Source: Rothia mucilaginosa ATCC 25296 (GTDB lineage: Bacteria > Actinomycetota > Actinomycetes > Actinomycetales > Micrococcaceae). From it: a stretch of DNA of 64,000 bases. Of the stretch, positions 1 to 8,784 are shown in pieces. The translations under genes and the position numbers were made by a program. Every line of letters begins with the position of its first letter. The stretch's first letter is position 1. Under the pieces are notes generated by a model, which saw only the letters and a program-made list of their open reading frames with translations, searched no databases and was not told the origin of the DNA. The stretch lies in contig NZ_ACVO01000014.1 in assembly GCF_000175615.1 (NCBI RefSeq), positions 19,481-83,480 of the forward strand, read 5' to 3'.

Positions 1-1
1 G

Positions 2-976
2 CTGGCTTCGATTCCGCTGGGTTCGATTCCTTCGCCGAGCGTTTCGTACCTGCAGCTGGGCCCGTTCCGTGTGCATTTCTATGCCCTGTGTATTCTTGCG
101 GGTATGGCGGTGTGCTTGTGGCTGGGTTCTCGCCGTTGGAAGGCGGCGGGTGGTACCCCTGAGCGCGTTTTTGACGTGGCGATGTGGGCTATTCCGGCGG
201 GCATTATTGGTGCCCGCGCCTACCATGTGCTGATTACTGACCCGGGTAGCTATTTCGGTCCGAATGTTGCTGATCCGTGGGCTTTCCTGAAGATTTGGGA
301 GGGCGGCATCGGCATTATGGGTGCCGTGTCGGTTGGTGCGTTGGGCGCCTGGTATGGTTGCCGCCGCTACGGGATGAATTTCCCGGCTTTTGCGGATGCG
401 GTAGCGCCGGGTATTCTGCTGGCTCAGGCGTTTGGCCGCTGGGGTAACTGGTTCAACCAGGAGCTGTTCGGTAAGCCGACGACTCTGCCGTGGGGCTTGG
501 AGATTAGCGCGTCGAGCGGTAATTTCCCGACCCAATATCCGGCGGGTACGCTGTTCCATCCGACGTTCCTGTACGAGTCGCTGTGGAACCTGCTGGGTGT
601 GGCGTTGCTGCTGTGGCTGGGTCGTAAGGGCGTGCTGAAGCTGGGTCAGACCCTGTGGCTGTACGTGTTCTACTACGGTGTGGGCCGCCTCTTCATTGAG
701 ATGTTCTTGCGTATTGATACCTCGGAGATGCTCTGGGGCGTTCGTATTCACGTGTGGACTGCTCTGTTGCTGGTTCTGCTGGGTGCTGCTGGTTTTGTGG
801 TGGCTGGTCGTCGTGCGGCGGCGAAGGCTGCTGCGGGTATTGAGCCGGCTCCTGCAGAGATTGCTCCGAAGCCTGCCGCAGATGAGCCTGCAGAGGGCGC
901 TGAGGAGAAGGCAGCCGAGAAGGCAGAGCCCGCGGAAGGATTTGACTCTTCTGAGTCTTCGACGAAGGGCTCCTAG
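2..976 (+). CDS. lgt: Prolipoprotein diacylglyceryl transferase, 5' end outside window
   Basis: Lgt moves diacylglycerol from phosphatidylglycerol to the lipobox cysteine of prelipoproteins, the first step of lipoprotein maturation at the membrane. The reading frame is open from base 2 and reads through LQLGPFRVHFYAL, a typical Lgt N-terminal segment, so the true start lies upstream of the window and the gene is cut by the edge; about 324 residues are visible. The family signature FGRWGNWFNQELFG is present, as is FHPTFLYESLWN, and several hydrophobic segments match the polytopic topology. After the last membrane segment there is a ~45-residue Ala/Glu/Pro-rich cytoplasmic tail, an extension common in actinobacterial Lgt. 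A strong terminator follows directly. Confidence 0.95.
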   Translation: MASIPLGSIPSPSVSYLQLGPFRVHFYALCILAGMAVCLWLGSRRWKAAGGTPERVFDVAMWAIPAGIIGARAYHVLITDPGSYFGPNVADPWAFLKIWEGGIGIMGAVSVGALGAWYGCRRYGMNFPAFADAVAPGILLAQAFGRWGNWFNQELFGKPTTLPWGLEISASSGNFPTQYPAGTLFHPTFLYESLWNLLGVALLLWLGRKGVLKLGQTLWLYVFYYGVGRLFIEMFLRIDTSEMLWGVRIHVWTALLLVLLGAAGFVVAGRRAAAKAAAGIEPAPAEIAPKPAADEPAEGAEEKAAEKAEPAEGFDSSESSTKGS

Positions 977-1010
977 CTTTCATCTTCTAGCTCTATCTAA
1001 ATTTCATAGA

Positions 1011-1054
1011 AAAACCGCCGGATGGGGGAGCGCCCCCGTCCGGCGGTTTTTTAT
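1011..1054 (+). terminator. Rho-independent terminator after lgt
   Basis: The inverted repeat ACCGCCGGA / TCCGGCGGT with GGGGG/CCCCC inside is followed by a run of six T. It ends the lgt transcript. Confidence 0.9.
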
Positions 1055-1192
1055 GCCCGCTATTTGTGCTTGCTGTCTGTTTCTTGCTGGTGGATGTTCT
1101 CATGGTGGCATGTGCCGGGACCCTGCGTGGATTTGGGCTGTTGAGAAGGCATAATAGAGGTATTGCGTGTGGCGGGTTCCCGCGTAAGGAGT

Positions 1193-1264
1193 ATGAGGCT
1201 CTTCGAACGCCCGTCGCGTCTGCGTTTAGAAACACCCACTCGACGTACAGGATTTTTATCGTGA
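1193..1264 (+). other. Possible leader ORF overlapping the next start codon
   Basis: A 23-codon ORF (MRLFERPSRL...) begins with ATG and ends in a TGA that overlaps the GTG start of the glycine-rich protein (GTGA). AAGGAG lies only one base before its ATG, which is too close for a good ribosome site, so translation is doubtful. If it is translated, the overlap would couple it to the downstream gene. Confidence 0.25.
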
Positions 1265-2643
1265 GCTCTTCTGCCGGCGATTCTTCGCGCCCCGTTTCTC
1301 CCTCTTCTCGTCCGGGTCTGACCCGTCGTCGTCTTGTGGCTGGTGCGGCGTGGGCTGCCCCGGTTGTTGTGGCGTCGTCGGTGATTCCGGCGTATGCGGC
1401 TTCTGATGAGGAAGGCGAATGCACCGGCCCTTACGAGGATTCGACGATGGTCACTGCCGGTGACGGCGTGAAGAAGGTTGCCGTGCTGACGGTTCCTGCG
1501 GGCGCTAAGCGTATGCGTTTTACCGCTGTGGGCGGTGCTGGCGGCACGAACTACACTGTGGCTGATGCCGGTTCCGGTGCCATGGTGGAGGGTTCTATGG
1601 CTGTGCGCGGCGGCCAGACTATTACTCTGACTGCCGGTTCGGGTGGTATCGGTAATGGTGAGCTGAAGCCCGCTGAGGGCGGCGACGGCTACGGTGTGGG
1701 CGGCTCCTCGAAGGCTTCTTCGCCGGTTCCCGCGAACGTTGTTTCTGCGATTAATGATTTGACCCGCATTTCTGGCGGTGTGACCGGTCGCGGCGGTATG
1801 AGCGCTGTGCTGTATTCGGCGTCCGGCGGTGGTTCCTCCGCTATTGAGGTGGATGGTGTGCCCATGATTGTTGCCGGTGGCGGCGGCGGTGCCGGTGTGC
1901 TGGCGTCGTATGCGACGGTTCTGCCGAATCCCGCGAATGCGGGTGCTGTGCGCCCGACCGCGCACTATTCGCTCGATAGCTCCGGTGGCGAGCACCAGTT
2001 CAGCACCGGTGGTGGCGCTGGTTCAGGTGACGGCGACGGTTCGCCCGGTTTTGTTGGTTTCACCTCGTACGAGGCGCAGTCTGATCCGATTCTGACGGTG
2101 AACCCGGGTTCGGGTGCCGCCGGTGGTGTGGGCGGTGCCGGCGGTGAGAAGCTGAACCCGCCGGCTGTTGATGGTTCGGTGATTGGTTTTTCGAGCACCT
2201 CCACCCAGAAGCTGGTGAGCACTGCGACTGCCGGTGCGGCGGGTGCGAGCGGTTTCCGTGCGAAGGGCGCCGATGGTGTGGCGAGCTATTCGTACCAGTG
2301 GGATCAGACTCCGGAGGGTACCGATAACCGCCCGTCGAATGCTGGCGAGCTGTTTAACGGCTACCAGTCTGTGGTTTCTGGAGGCGGTGGCGCCGGTTAT
2401 GGCGGCGGCGGCTCCGGTGCTGCGTTGAGCGTTTCGGCTCGTGTGGTGTCGCAGAAGTGGAATAACGATTCGGCTCGTGCCCGCTATGCGGTGGGTTCGG
2501 TGCAGCTGGCTGGCGGTGGCGCTGGCGGCGGTACGTTCATGGATTCTACGGTGCGCATCATGGATCTGGGTTGGGCGTTGAATGCTCCGAATGGTCCGGG
2601 TGAGCGCGGTGCTGGTTATATTGAGGTTGCTTTCTGCTTCTAG
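1261..2643 (+). CDS. Secreted glycine-rich protein, Tat-like signal
   Basis: This is a 460-residue exported protein of unknown function. I chose the GTG at 1261 because AGGA sits eight bases upstream and because the protein then begins just before a twin-arginine-type signal: TRRRLVAG, then a hydrophobic stretch ending in VIPAYA-A. The mature part is dominated by glycine clusters (for example SGGGGAGYGGGGSGAA and AGGGGGAGV) alternating with short hydrophobic strands. It opens with a segment reading VLTVPAGAKRMRFTAVGG. This pattern resembles the glycine-rich domain known from the ALK/LTK receptor family, where polyglycine helices pack together; that link is an inference. There is no membrane anchor or sorting signal at the C terminus (ends VAFCF), so release into the medium or non-covalent wall binding is likely. 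It is a single gene with a terminator-like hairpin about 120 bp downstream. Confidence 0.75.
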   Translation: MSSSAGDSSRPVSPSSRPGLTRRRLVAGAAWAAPVVVASSVIPAYAASDEEGECTGPYEDSTMVTAGDGVKKVAVLTVPAGAKRMRFTAVGGAGGTNYTVADAGSGAMVEGSMAVRGGQTITLTAGSGGIGNGELKPAEGGDGYGVGGSSKASSPVPANVVSAINDLTRISGGVTGRGGMSAVLYSASGGGSSAIEVDGVPMIVAGGGGGAGVLASYATVLPNPANAGAVRPTAHYSLDSSGGEHQFSTGGGAGSGDGDGSPGFVGFTSYEAQSDPILTVNPGSGAAGGVGGAGGEKLNPPAVDGSVIGFSSTSTQKLVSTATAGAAGASGFRAKGADGVASYSYQWDQTPEGTDNRPSNAGELFNGYQSVVSGGGGAGYGGGGSGAALSVSARVVSQKWNNDSARARYAVGSVQLAGGGAGGGTFMDSTVRIMDLGWALNAPNGPGERGAGYIEVAFCF

Positions 2644-3065
2644 GCAGCTAAGTCTCATCGGCTAAGAGTTCCTGTGAGCCTGTAGGAATCGTATAGGTGC
2701 AGATTGAACCCTTTCTTTAGGGTGGTATGCGCCTCAAACTTAATATTTAAATTTTTTCTGAGTGCCTCCCAAGCCGCTTGTTTGGGAGGCATTCTCATCT
2801 TCTGTGTTGTTTCGTCATAGCGTCATATCAACCTTTGGCGGTTTAGCGCATTGGTCGGAATGGACCTTATCGAAAGCTCATCCTTGCTCGTGAGAACGCC
2901 TCTATCTAACCCCTCTGTCATATTCGGGGAAGGTCCTTTAGATTGGCGGCTCATCATTTTACGGTGGAAATGTAAAGAATACGCGCGCTCACCCCGCTAG
3001 GTTGCACAGCGCAGATTGCAGATTGCGGCTTGAGCGCGGCCACCGATGACTAAGGAGTTTAGGTC
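2644..3065. other. Intergenic region upstream of adhP
   Basis: No gene is visible. It holds the hairpin at 2763-2791 and, nearer adhP, the imperfect inverted repeat TTTAC (2958-2962) / GTAAA (2972-2976), which could be an operator. AAGGAG at 3052-3057 is the adhP ribosome binding site. Confidence 0.5.
2763..2791. terminator. Hairpin terminator after the glycine-rich protein gene
   Basis: The 10-bp perfect stem TGCCTCCCAA / TTGGGAGGCA has a 9-base loop. The T-tract downstream is weak, but a TTTTTT run precedes it, so it may act in either direction. Confidence 0.6.
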
Positions 3066-4106
3066 ATGTGCAAGGAAACCATGAAGGCTGTTGTTGTCCC
3101 TGAGAAGGTTGACGGTTCGGTTGTTGTCCGTGAGGTTCCCGTTCCGGCTGTCGGTTACGGCCAGGCGCTCGTGAAGATTGAGTACTCGGGCGTGTGCCAC
3201 ACTGACCTGCACGTGGCTTCCGGTGATTTCGGTGAGGTTCCGGGTCGTATTCTGGGCCACGAGGGCATCGGCCGTGTCGTCAAGGTCGGTGAGGGCGTTG
3301 AGTCCCTGAAGGAAGGGGACCGCGTGTCGGTGGCTTGGTTCTTCGAGGGCTGCGGCCACTGTGAGTACTGCACCTCGGGCCGTGAGACCCTGTGCCGTTC
3401 GGTGAAGAACGCAGGCTACTCGGTTGATGGCGGCATGAGTGAGTACACCTTGGTGACCGCTGATTACGCTGTGAAGGTTCCCGAGGGCCTTGACCCGGCA
3501 CAGGCAAGCTCCATTACCTGCGCTGGTGTGACCACCTACAAGGCAATTAAGGAGTCGCTGGTTCGCCCCGGTGAGTGGCTGGTTGCTTACGGCGCTGGCG
3601 GTCTGGGCAACCTGGCTGTTCAGTACGCTAAGAAGGTTTTCGGCGCCAAGGTTATCGCTGTTGATATCAATGACGACAAGCTGGCTCTGGCTCGTGAGAC
3701 CGGTGCTGATCACGTCATCAACGGCCGTGAGGTTGAGGATGTTCCGGCTCGTATTCGCGAGCTGACCGGCGGTGGCGCTCACGCTGCTGTGGTGACCGCG
3801 GTATCGAAGGTTGCGTTCAACCAGGCTGTCGAGTCGGTTCGTGCGGGCGGTTCCGTGGTGGCTGTTGGTCTGCCCTCGGAGATGATGGAGCTGTCCATTG
3901 TGAAGATTATTCTGGACGGCATCCGCGTGGTGGGCTCCCTGGTGGGTACCCGTCAGGATTTGGCGGAGGCATTCCAGTTCGGTGCTGACGGCATCGTGGT
4001 TCCGGTGGTTCAGCTGCGTGAGGTTGACGAGGCACCGGCTGTCTTCGAGGAAATGGCGGCGGGTAAGATTACCGGCCGTATGGTTCTGGACTTCGCTAGC
4101 CTCTAA
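3066..4106 (+). CDS. adhP: Zinc-dependent alcohol dehydrogenase
   Basis: This is a medium-chain NAD-dependent alcohol dehydrogenase of 346 residues that interconverts primary alcohols and aldehydes in the cytoplasm. Catalytic zinc ligands are seen in GVCHTDLH and GHEGIG. The structural zinc cysteines are in [15 protein letters not shown]. The Rossmann fingerprint is [14 protein letters not shown] followed by [14 protein letters not shown] at 3052-3057 sets the ATG at 3066; the second Met, at residue 7 (MKAVVV), is the more usual family start but has no better ribosome site. The gene stands alone with a long upstream region, which fits separate regulation, perhaps by redox state or alcohol. 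Assignment to the AdhP/AdhA group is firm; the substrate is not known. Confidence 0.9.
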   Translation: MCKETMKAVVVPEKVDGSVVVREVPVPAVGYGQALVKIEYSGVCHTDLHVASGDFGEVPGRILGHEGIGRVVKVGEGVESLKEGDRVSVAWFFEGCGHCEYCTSGRETLCRSVKNAGYSVDGGMSEYTLVTADYAVKVPEGLDPAQASSITCAGVTTYKAIKESLVRPGEWLVAYGAGGLGNLAVQYAKKVFGAKVIAVDINDDKLALARETGADHVINGREVEDVPARIRELTGGGAHAAVVTAVSKVAFNQAVESVRAGGSVVAVGLPSEMMELSIVKIILDGIRVVGSLVGTRQDLAEAFQFGADGIVVPVVQLREVDEAPAVFEEMAAGKITGRMVLDFASL

Positions 4107-4437
4107 GCTAGCGGATGGGTCGAGGCGCCCGGTAGGGCTTCAAGGTCTCACTCGGCTGGGGTCTTGCCGGTAGTTTCGATGGTTATAGCGCCTAGGGCGC
4201 ATCCCGTGTGGCGGGGGAGTAGGGGTACTCTTTCTGCTGTGCATACGACGCGGGGTGCGCCTTAGTGTTTTTAACGCGGCGTTTTAGGGTTCCGAGTTTT
4301 GAGAGCCGTTATCGTGAGGAGCTGAAAACCTCTGTGAGTACTAGGCACCTAAACGTAATATACGCGGGAATTTATTTTTGAAAATATCGGGGAATATCTC
4401 AAAATTTTCACAAAATTAGTTCAATATAGCATTTTGT

Positions 4438-4467
4438 TTGACATCTACAGGCCTCAAAATGCATACT
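4438..4467 (+). promoter_or_regulatory. Candidate promoter in the non-coding region
   Basis: TTGACA (4438-4443) is separated by 18 bases from CATACT (4462-4467) inside an AT-rich stretch. No protein gene follows on this strand before the terminator at 4950, so it would drive a non-coding transcript. Confidence 0.4.
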
Positions 4468-4724
4468 TGTATTGTAAACATTCAACCACTGGTTGAAGCG
4501 TAATATTTGCCGAAGAGATAGGTTTCGAACGCCCCTGCACCTACCCTAGATGTAACGGGATATGACGTGTGAAGGTTTCGGCCCTCCTAGATATCGATTC
4601 CTTCTCCCAGAACGCCATACCCGGGTGAATTTCAGCATCTTCGTACCGTGCCGTTATTCACCGTTGAGTCCTTAATTCCGGCCAGGCGCCCCTCTAGACA
4701 CCTTCGGATTGAGGTCTCACCAAC

Positions 4725-4780
4725 GATTAGTGTGGGCCCCACGGACATAGTCAATGGGGACTATGTCCGCCACACTAATC
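4725..4780 (+). repeat. Nested long inverted repeat
   Basis: The outer arms GATTAGTGTGG (4725-4735) and CCACACTAATC (4770-4780) pair perfectly over 11 bp. The inner arms CGGACATAGTC (4742-4752) and GACTATGTCCG (4759-4769) pair perfectly over 11 bp. The loop is AATGGG, and a six-base bulge lies on the left side only. GGGGCTTTT follows. Confidence 0.85.
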
Positions 4781-4949
4781 CGGGGCTTTTAGGACACTGC
4801 ATGACTTCGTGGTGGTTCGCCCGCCACGCTATAAATTTACCTGCCGGCACGGGTAACATAGCCGGGTTCTCTACTCACTCGGTAACCCACCCGCTGCAGA
4901 ACGCATCTTGATTTTTGTGTTGTTCAGAAGATGCTTCCTGTAGCAAAAG

Positions 4950-4985
4950 AACGAGGGGCACCTCTGCCAGGTGCCCCTCGTTTTT
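4950..4985. terminator. Bidirectional terminator
   Basis: The perfect stem ACGAGGGGCACCT / AGGTGCCCCTCGT is followed by TTTTT on the + strand and a T-rich tract on the - strand. It ends the lysozyme gene on the - strand and any + strand transcript from the non-coding region. Confidence 0.9.
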
Positions 4986-5040
4986 ATATGCGCGTTGCAG
5001 TGTTTATTAGCTGCCGCGCCGTTGAGTAAATGCCACGCTC

Positions 5041-6963
5041 TTAGTAGATACCGCGCCGCGCGGTCCAGCGGATCGTGCCACGCTCAAAGTCCATGTAGTA
5101 CACGCCGTTCGCGTAGGACTCGTCGCCGCGTGCCGCACCGTAGCGAGCGGTATTCTTCTCCCAGTGCTTGAAGATTGCGCCGTTACCGTTGGTCTCGTAC
5201 GCACCGTACGCATCCGACCAGAGCAGTACCTTGCCGGAGGCGAATCGCACCTGAGCACCCGTGGAGGTGGCGGTTTCGTCGGTCACCGGTGCACCCCAGG
5301 TGCCGCGGTGCTGCAGGAAACGGTGGTAGAACGCGCCGCCGGTGTGCAGGCGGTGGGTGCCGGTCTGTGCGGACCACACGTAGGTGGTGCTGCCGGTGAA
5401 TTCCTGCTTGATGATGCCGTTGCCCAGATTCTGCTCGTCAGTGGTGGGCGCGCCCTTCATGCCTGCCTTGCGCCAGGTTGCATAGATGGCGCCGCGCTCG
5501 TTGAGGATGTGGGTTCCGTATGCGTTGGACCAGTAGCCACCCTCACCGTTGGCGAAGGAGACCGCGATGGTGTCGGAGCGGGTTTCCTCGTCGGTGGTCA
5601 GGCCGCGGAATCGTGCCACGTCCGAGCGGAACTTATAATCCAGGCCGCCGTTGGTGACCAGCCAGTGCGAACCGTGAGAGTTCGTCCAGTAGATGGTCTT
5701 GCCGTTGGTGAACTTCTGCGCATACACGCCGTGACCCAGAGAGTACTCGGTGCCAATCGGGTTGCCGTAGAAGGAGCGGTTTTCGTTCCAGTAGCTACCG
5801 ATGCCGGTGCGAATATCAATCGAGCCGGTCGCGGTGGTCACCACGTTCGAATCCTGTACCGCGCGGTCTTCTGCCGAACGGTCTTCCGCTGCGCGGTCTT
5901 GGCCGTTCGACCAGTTGCGGTGCACAGCCTTCGGGTTCTTCGCCAGAACCTTCAGATCGTTCACGGTGCCGGGGAAGAAGTTCGAATCACCCACGAACGG
6001 ACCAGAATCGGTGAACTGCCAAATGTCGTAGCCGCTCCAACCCGCCGGAATCGCACCGACCACGGTCGAGTAGCTTGCCAGGTGTAGCGGCAGAGTGCCG
6101 AACTGCGGCGAACCCACGCAGTGCGACCACCAGGAGGTTGCGGTGTACACCATCGGGGCACGACCGGTCAGTGAACGGTAGGTGTCCACAAAGTCGCGGG
6201 TCCAGGCGGTCAGCTGCGCCGGGGTCATGTTGTAGCAGGTGTTGCCGTAGGCGGGGTAGGGGTTGAACTCGATGTCCAGCAGGCCGGGCAGGGTCTTGCC
6301 GTCGGCAGTCCACGCGCCACCATTCTGCACGAAGTAGCGTGCTTGATCGGCACCCGAGGAGGTGCGGGGGTTTGCGAAGTGGTAGGCGCCGCGCACCATG
6401 CCCGATTCGGCGGAGCCGTTGTACTGCTGACCGAAGTAGGGGTTGGTGTAGTAGCCACCCTCGGTTGCCTTCACGTAGGCGAAGCGGGAACCTGCGGCGT
6501 AGGCGCTCGCCCAGTCCACGTTCTGCTGGTGCGAGGAGACATCCATGCCGAGGGTGCCGCCGCTCGGGGTCCATGCGGAGCGGCCCTGTGCCAGTGCCTG
6601 ACCGGATGCTAGCGCCTGACCGGAAGCCACGCCCTGCGCGGAGCTCTGGGTTGCGGAGATACCGCTCAGAGTTGCGGTGGAGGCGGGGGAGGTGGCGCCG
6701 GTTCGCGCGTTGGCGGTGCCCAGGCGTTCGCGCTCGCCCGCACCCATGGCGGGGTTGGAGCGTTCGACCAGAGATGCATCCGGGGCGGGGGCGTAGCTGA
6801 GCTCCTCGTAGGATGCGTTGGGGTTGACCTCTGCGGCTGCGCTCGCGCTGGGGGCGGCGAAGGCGGCGGGAACGGAGGTGAGGGATGCGGCGACCAGGGT
6901 GACTGCGGACGCCATGATGGAGCGGGCTGCCGCGGAGCGCGCGGCAGTCTGGAGTTTCTTCAT
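5041..6963 (-). CDS. Secreted GH25 lysozyme (muramidase) with LGFP wall modules
   Basis: This 640-residue exported peptidoglycan hydrolase cleaves the MurNAc-GlcNAc bond. The start at 6963 gives a clear signal peptide (MKKLQTAARS..., hydrophobic core, PAAFA-A). A low-complexity linker follows with the repeat ASGQALA. The glycosyl hydrolase 25 domain spans about residues 136-345. Asp141 in MDVSSHQ, and Asp230 and Glu232 in LLDIEFN, correspond to the acidic active-site residues of the Cellosyl-type enzymes. Residues ~395-640 hold about five ~50-residue LGFP-type repeats (for example GNPIGTEYSLGHGVYAQKF and WGAPVTDETATSTGAQVRF), thought to bind the actinobacterial cell wall. Likely roles are wall turnover or killing competitors. 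No good Shine-Dalgarno is visible before the ATG. The upstream region has TTGACA on the - strand at 7075-7080. Confidence 0.92.
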   Translation of the reverse strand: MKKLQTAARSAAARSIMASAVTLVAASLTSVPAAFAAPSASAAAEVNPNASYEELSYAPAPDASLVERSNPAMGAGERERLGTANARTGATSPASTATLSGISATQSSAQGVASGQALASGQALAQGRSAWTPSGGTLGMDVSSHQQNVDWASAYAAGSRFAYVKATEGGYYTNPYFGQQYNGSAESGMVRGAYHFANPRTSSGADQARYFVQNGGAWTADGKTLPGLLDIEFNPYPAYGNTCYNMTPAQLTAWTRDFVDTYRSLTGRAPMVYTATSWWSHCVGSPQFGTLPLHLASYSTVVGAIPAGWSGYDIWQFTDSGPFVGDSNFFPGTVNDLKVLAKNPKAVHRNWSNGQDRAAEDRSAEDRAVQDSNVVTTATGSIDIRTGIGSYWNENRSFYGNPIGTEYSLGHGVYAQKFTNGKTIYWTNSHGSHWLVTNGGLDYKFRSDVARFRGLTTDEETRSDTIAVSFANGEGGYWSNAYGTHILNERGAIYATWRKAGMKGAPTTDEQNLGNGIIKQEFTGSTTYVWSAQTGTHRLHTGGAFYHRFLQHRGTWGAPVTDETATSTGAQVRFASGKVLLWSDAYGAYETNGNGAIFKHWEKNTARYGAARGDESYANGVYYMDFERGTIRWTARRGIY

Positions 6964-7688
6964 AGATTTTGCCTGTGTTTGAGAGGTGGATGTGCCGATG
7001 TGGCCCTGTGCGGGGGCTTCTGGCACGAGTGAATATGTGGGGTAGCTGAAGTGATGTGTGTCGGTTGCCGGGTATGTCAAGCGGCTGACACAGCTAACAG
7101 CGTACGGTACCTGCACCGATGTGCGCAATGATTTGGGGTGTCATTCTGGCGGCATATCTTTCGCAGAGTGCACAGTAACCTGGAATCTTTGGGGTGTCTG
7201 TTTTACTTTGTGGCTTGTCGGTGCATTTATTGGCTCAAGTTTTTGGGACAAAATTTTAGGCACGCGACACGCCGAGGCGTTGCGAATTTCACTCTGTGGA
7301 CTGCTGTATTGGGGTATTGCTGCGTCGGTTCGTTGTTCAGGGTGGGCCTCAGCATCTAGAGCTACGTTGCCGGGATGCAGTCGGGTGCTGATGCGCCGGG
7401 CGGTGCCTCTTGCGACTTTTGGGCATAAGGAAAGGGGTGGGCCGCACACACAAAGACCCACCCCTCATATTCCGGGTACTGTATTTGGCGCGGCCTCGCA
7501 CCGGCACCCGGAGTTTCATGGTCGATGCAGGAGAGATGAAGAGTCATCGACCACGTATATGGTGCCTGTTGGCACGTTTTTCTCGGCTCTTCCCGCCCGC
7601 TCTTTCAGGTTCTGATGTCCGGCTGAAAGAGACGGGTGGGAAGAGGCGAAAGTTTATGTTTCCTCGAATTTTTTAAAATTTCGAGGGC
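6964..7688. other. Intergenic region between lysozyme and flavodoxin genes
   Basis: I see no convincing gene. Features present: the inverted repeat TGTCA-AGCGGC-TGACA (7075-7090), which overlaps a - strand TTGACA and may be the lysozyme promoter and operator; an 11-bp direct repeat TTTGGGGTGTC at 7132-7142 and 7188-7198; a 9-bp stem AGGGGTGGG/CCCACCCCT (7433-7465); and CCTCGAA/TTCGAGG (7662-7686) just beyond the flavodoxin stop. Confidence 0.5.
7433..7465. terminator. Hairpin of unknown role
   Basis: The 9-bp perfect GC-rich stem AGGGGTGGG / CCCACCCCT has a 15-base loop. No clear T-tract is present, so terminator function is uncertain. Confidence 0.35.
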
Positions 7689-8261
7689 TTAGAGGAACTT
7701 GGCGATGTCCTCGACCAGAGGCTTGAGGGTCTCGCGGTCGATGTACTCAGCCTTGCCGGTTTTGTAGCATTCGAGCATCTGCTTGATGCCCTCGTTGGGG
7801 TTCGGGTTGGCCATGAGCCATGCACGGACCGGGCCTTTCAGCGCGGTCTTGTGAGCCAGCGAAATCTTGTCAAAGTCGATGCCGCCACGCAGGTGGTAGA
7901 CGGGGCGACCTTCGGTCAGTTCGGGGGTGTAGCTCTTGGCGACGGCCTTGTCCAGCAGCTTCTTCGAGTACTCACCGGTGAAGGAGACGGTGAAGAAGGC
8001 GGTGCGGTTCTTCTTGGGTGCAATGATCGGCAGAATCTTCTTGCGAAGTGCCGGTGCGCCGTTGAGGAATCCACCGTAGTCGCTGCCGGCAATGACGAAA
8101 GCATCGAATGTCTCTGCCTGCTCGGGGGTGACCTTGGAGGCGGGGACAGTCTCAACTTCGGGAGCCTGCGGGAGCGCACGCAGATCTTCTGCCAGCCAGG
8201 TGGCGTACTGTTCGGTGTAGCCGTAGGTGGAGCCGAAGATAATCAGCACGCGAGTAGTCAT
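7689..8261 (-). CDS. Flavodoxin-domain protein
   Basis: A 190-residue FMN-binding protein of the flavodoxin type. The N-terminal strand and phosphate-binding loop read VLIIFGSTYGYTE, and the central segment AFVIAGSDYGGFLNGAP is the second FMN loop. The start at 8261 is set by GGAAGG eight to nine bases upstream; an in-frame ATG 33 bases further up lacks support. The protein resembles the HemG/flavodoxin_5 group (menaquinone-dependent protoporphyrinogen oxidase-like), but I cannot separate that from a general electron carrier or quinone reductase. It is monocistronic on the - strand. Confidence 0.75.
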   Translation of the reverse strand: MTTRVLIIFGSTYGYTEQYATWLAEDLRALPQAPEVETVPASKVTPEQAETFDAFVIAGSDYGGFLNGAPALRKKILPIIAPKKNRTAFFTVSFTGEYSKKLLDKAVAKSYTPELTEGRPVYHLRGGIDFDKISLAHKTALKGPVRAWLMANPNPNEGIKQMLECYKTGKAEYIDRETLKPLVEDIAKFL

Positions 8262-8784
8262 CTGTGAACCTTCCAGATATATTTCGCATTTCAAATACTA
8301 ATTATGGGTTCCAATATAGGCTAGGCGCGCGAAAATGTGAAATCGCCCAGCCCTTGGATGCCCTATCTATCTTCTCATAGCCCACTCTGAGTGTCTCTAT
8401 GTTTTTGAAACACGCCCGAAGGTTCTCGAGTGTGACTAAATATTGCACAGTGCCCATTTTCTATAGGTAAAAAGCACCCTAATTTACTTTCTGGGTGACA
8501 TGGAGGCGCGGGGACTGTGAAGTGGGTTTGGGTGAGGTGAACAGTAGGTGGGGAAGGGGTGCATAAAATGCGACGTGAAACACAAGTTCTTCGGTGGAAA
8601 GAGTTGGGAGAAACATACCCAAGAGGGCGCAAAACCCCTATAATTGAGAAAGAGTCCCACGCATCCGGCATGTGGTTACTTGTTAGAACACGTGGGAATA
8701 ATTGGGAATTTGACGTTAGTCTTCCCCGGAAAATCAGTGTGAACCCTCAGAGGTCACACAAAACAACACACAAAGGTTAGGTAC
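8262..8784. other. Divergent promoter region of flavodoxin gene and pyk
   Basis: This 520-bp region holds both promoters. A perfect TATAAT at 8639-8644 faces pyk, although no good -35 box is spaced to it, and TTGACG occurs at 8711-8716. Facing the other way, CATAAT and TATATT hexamers lie within 70 bases of the flavodoxin start. No credible gene is present. Confidence 0.45.

Larger units (their letters stand above)
4107..5040. other. Long non-coding region with strong RNA-like hairpins
   Basis: About 930 bp without a credible gene. Contents in order: an AT-rich stretch (4360-4480); a promoter-like TTGACA/CATACT; a short inverted repeat TTCAACC-ACT-GGTTGAA (4481-4497); a long nested hairpin (4725-4780) followed by GGGGCTTTT; a hairpin GCATCTT/AAGATGC (4902-4934); and a strong bidirectional terminator (4950-4985). 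The layout suggests a ~0.5 kb stable RNA read on the + strand. I could not match it to RNase P RNA, tmRNA, 6S or T-box consensus elements by eye. Confidence 0.45.

Noticed and set aside
4648..4911. An 87-codon frame across the large hairpin in the non-coding region
   Set aside because: No ribosome site, and the frame runs straight through the nested inverted repeat; the RNA structure explains the region better.
7058..7615. A 185-codon + strand frame upstream of the lysozyme gene
   Set aside because: Composition is unlike neighbouring genes, no Shine-Dalgarno, overlaps the presumed lysozyme promoter and a hairpin.
8559..8780. A 73-codon frame ending five bases before pyk
   Set aside because: It contains the likely pyk -10 box TATAAT and has unbiased codons; more likely leader DNA than a gene.
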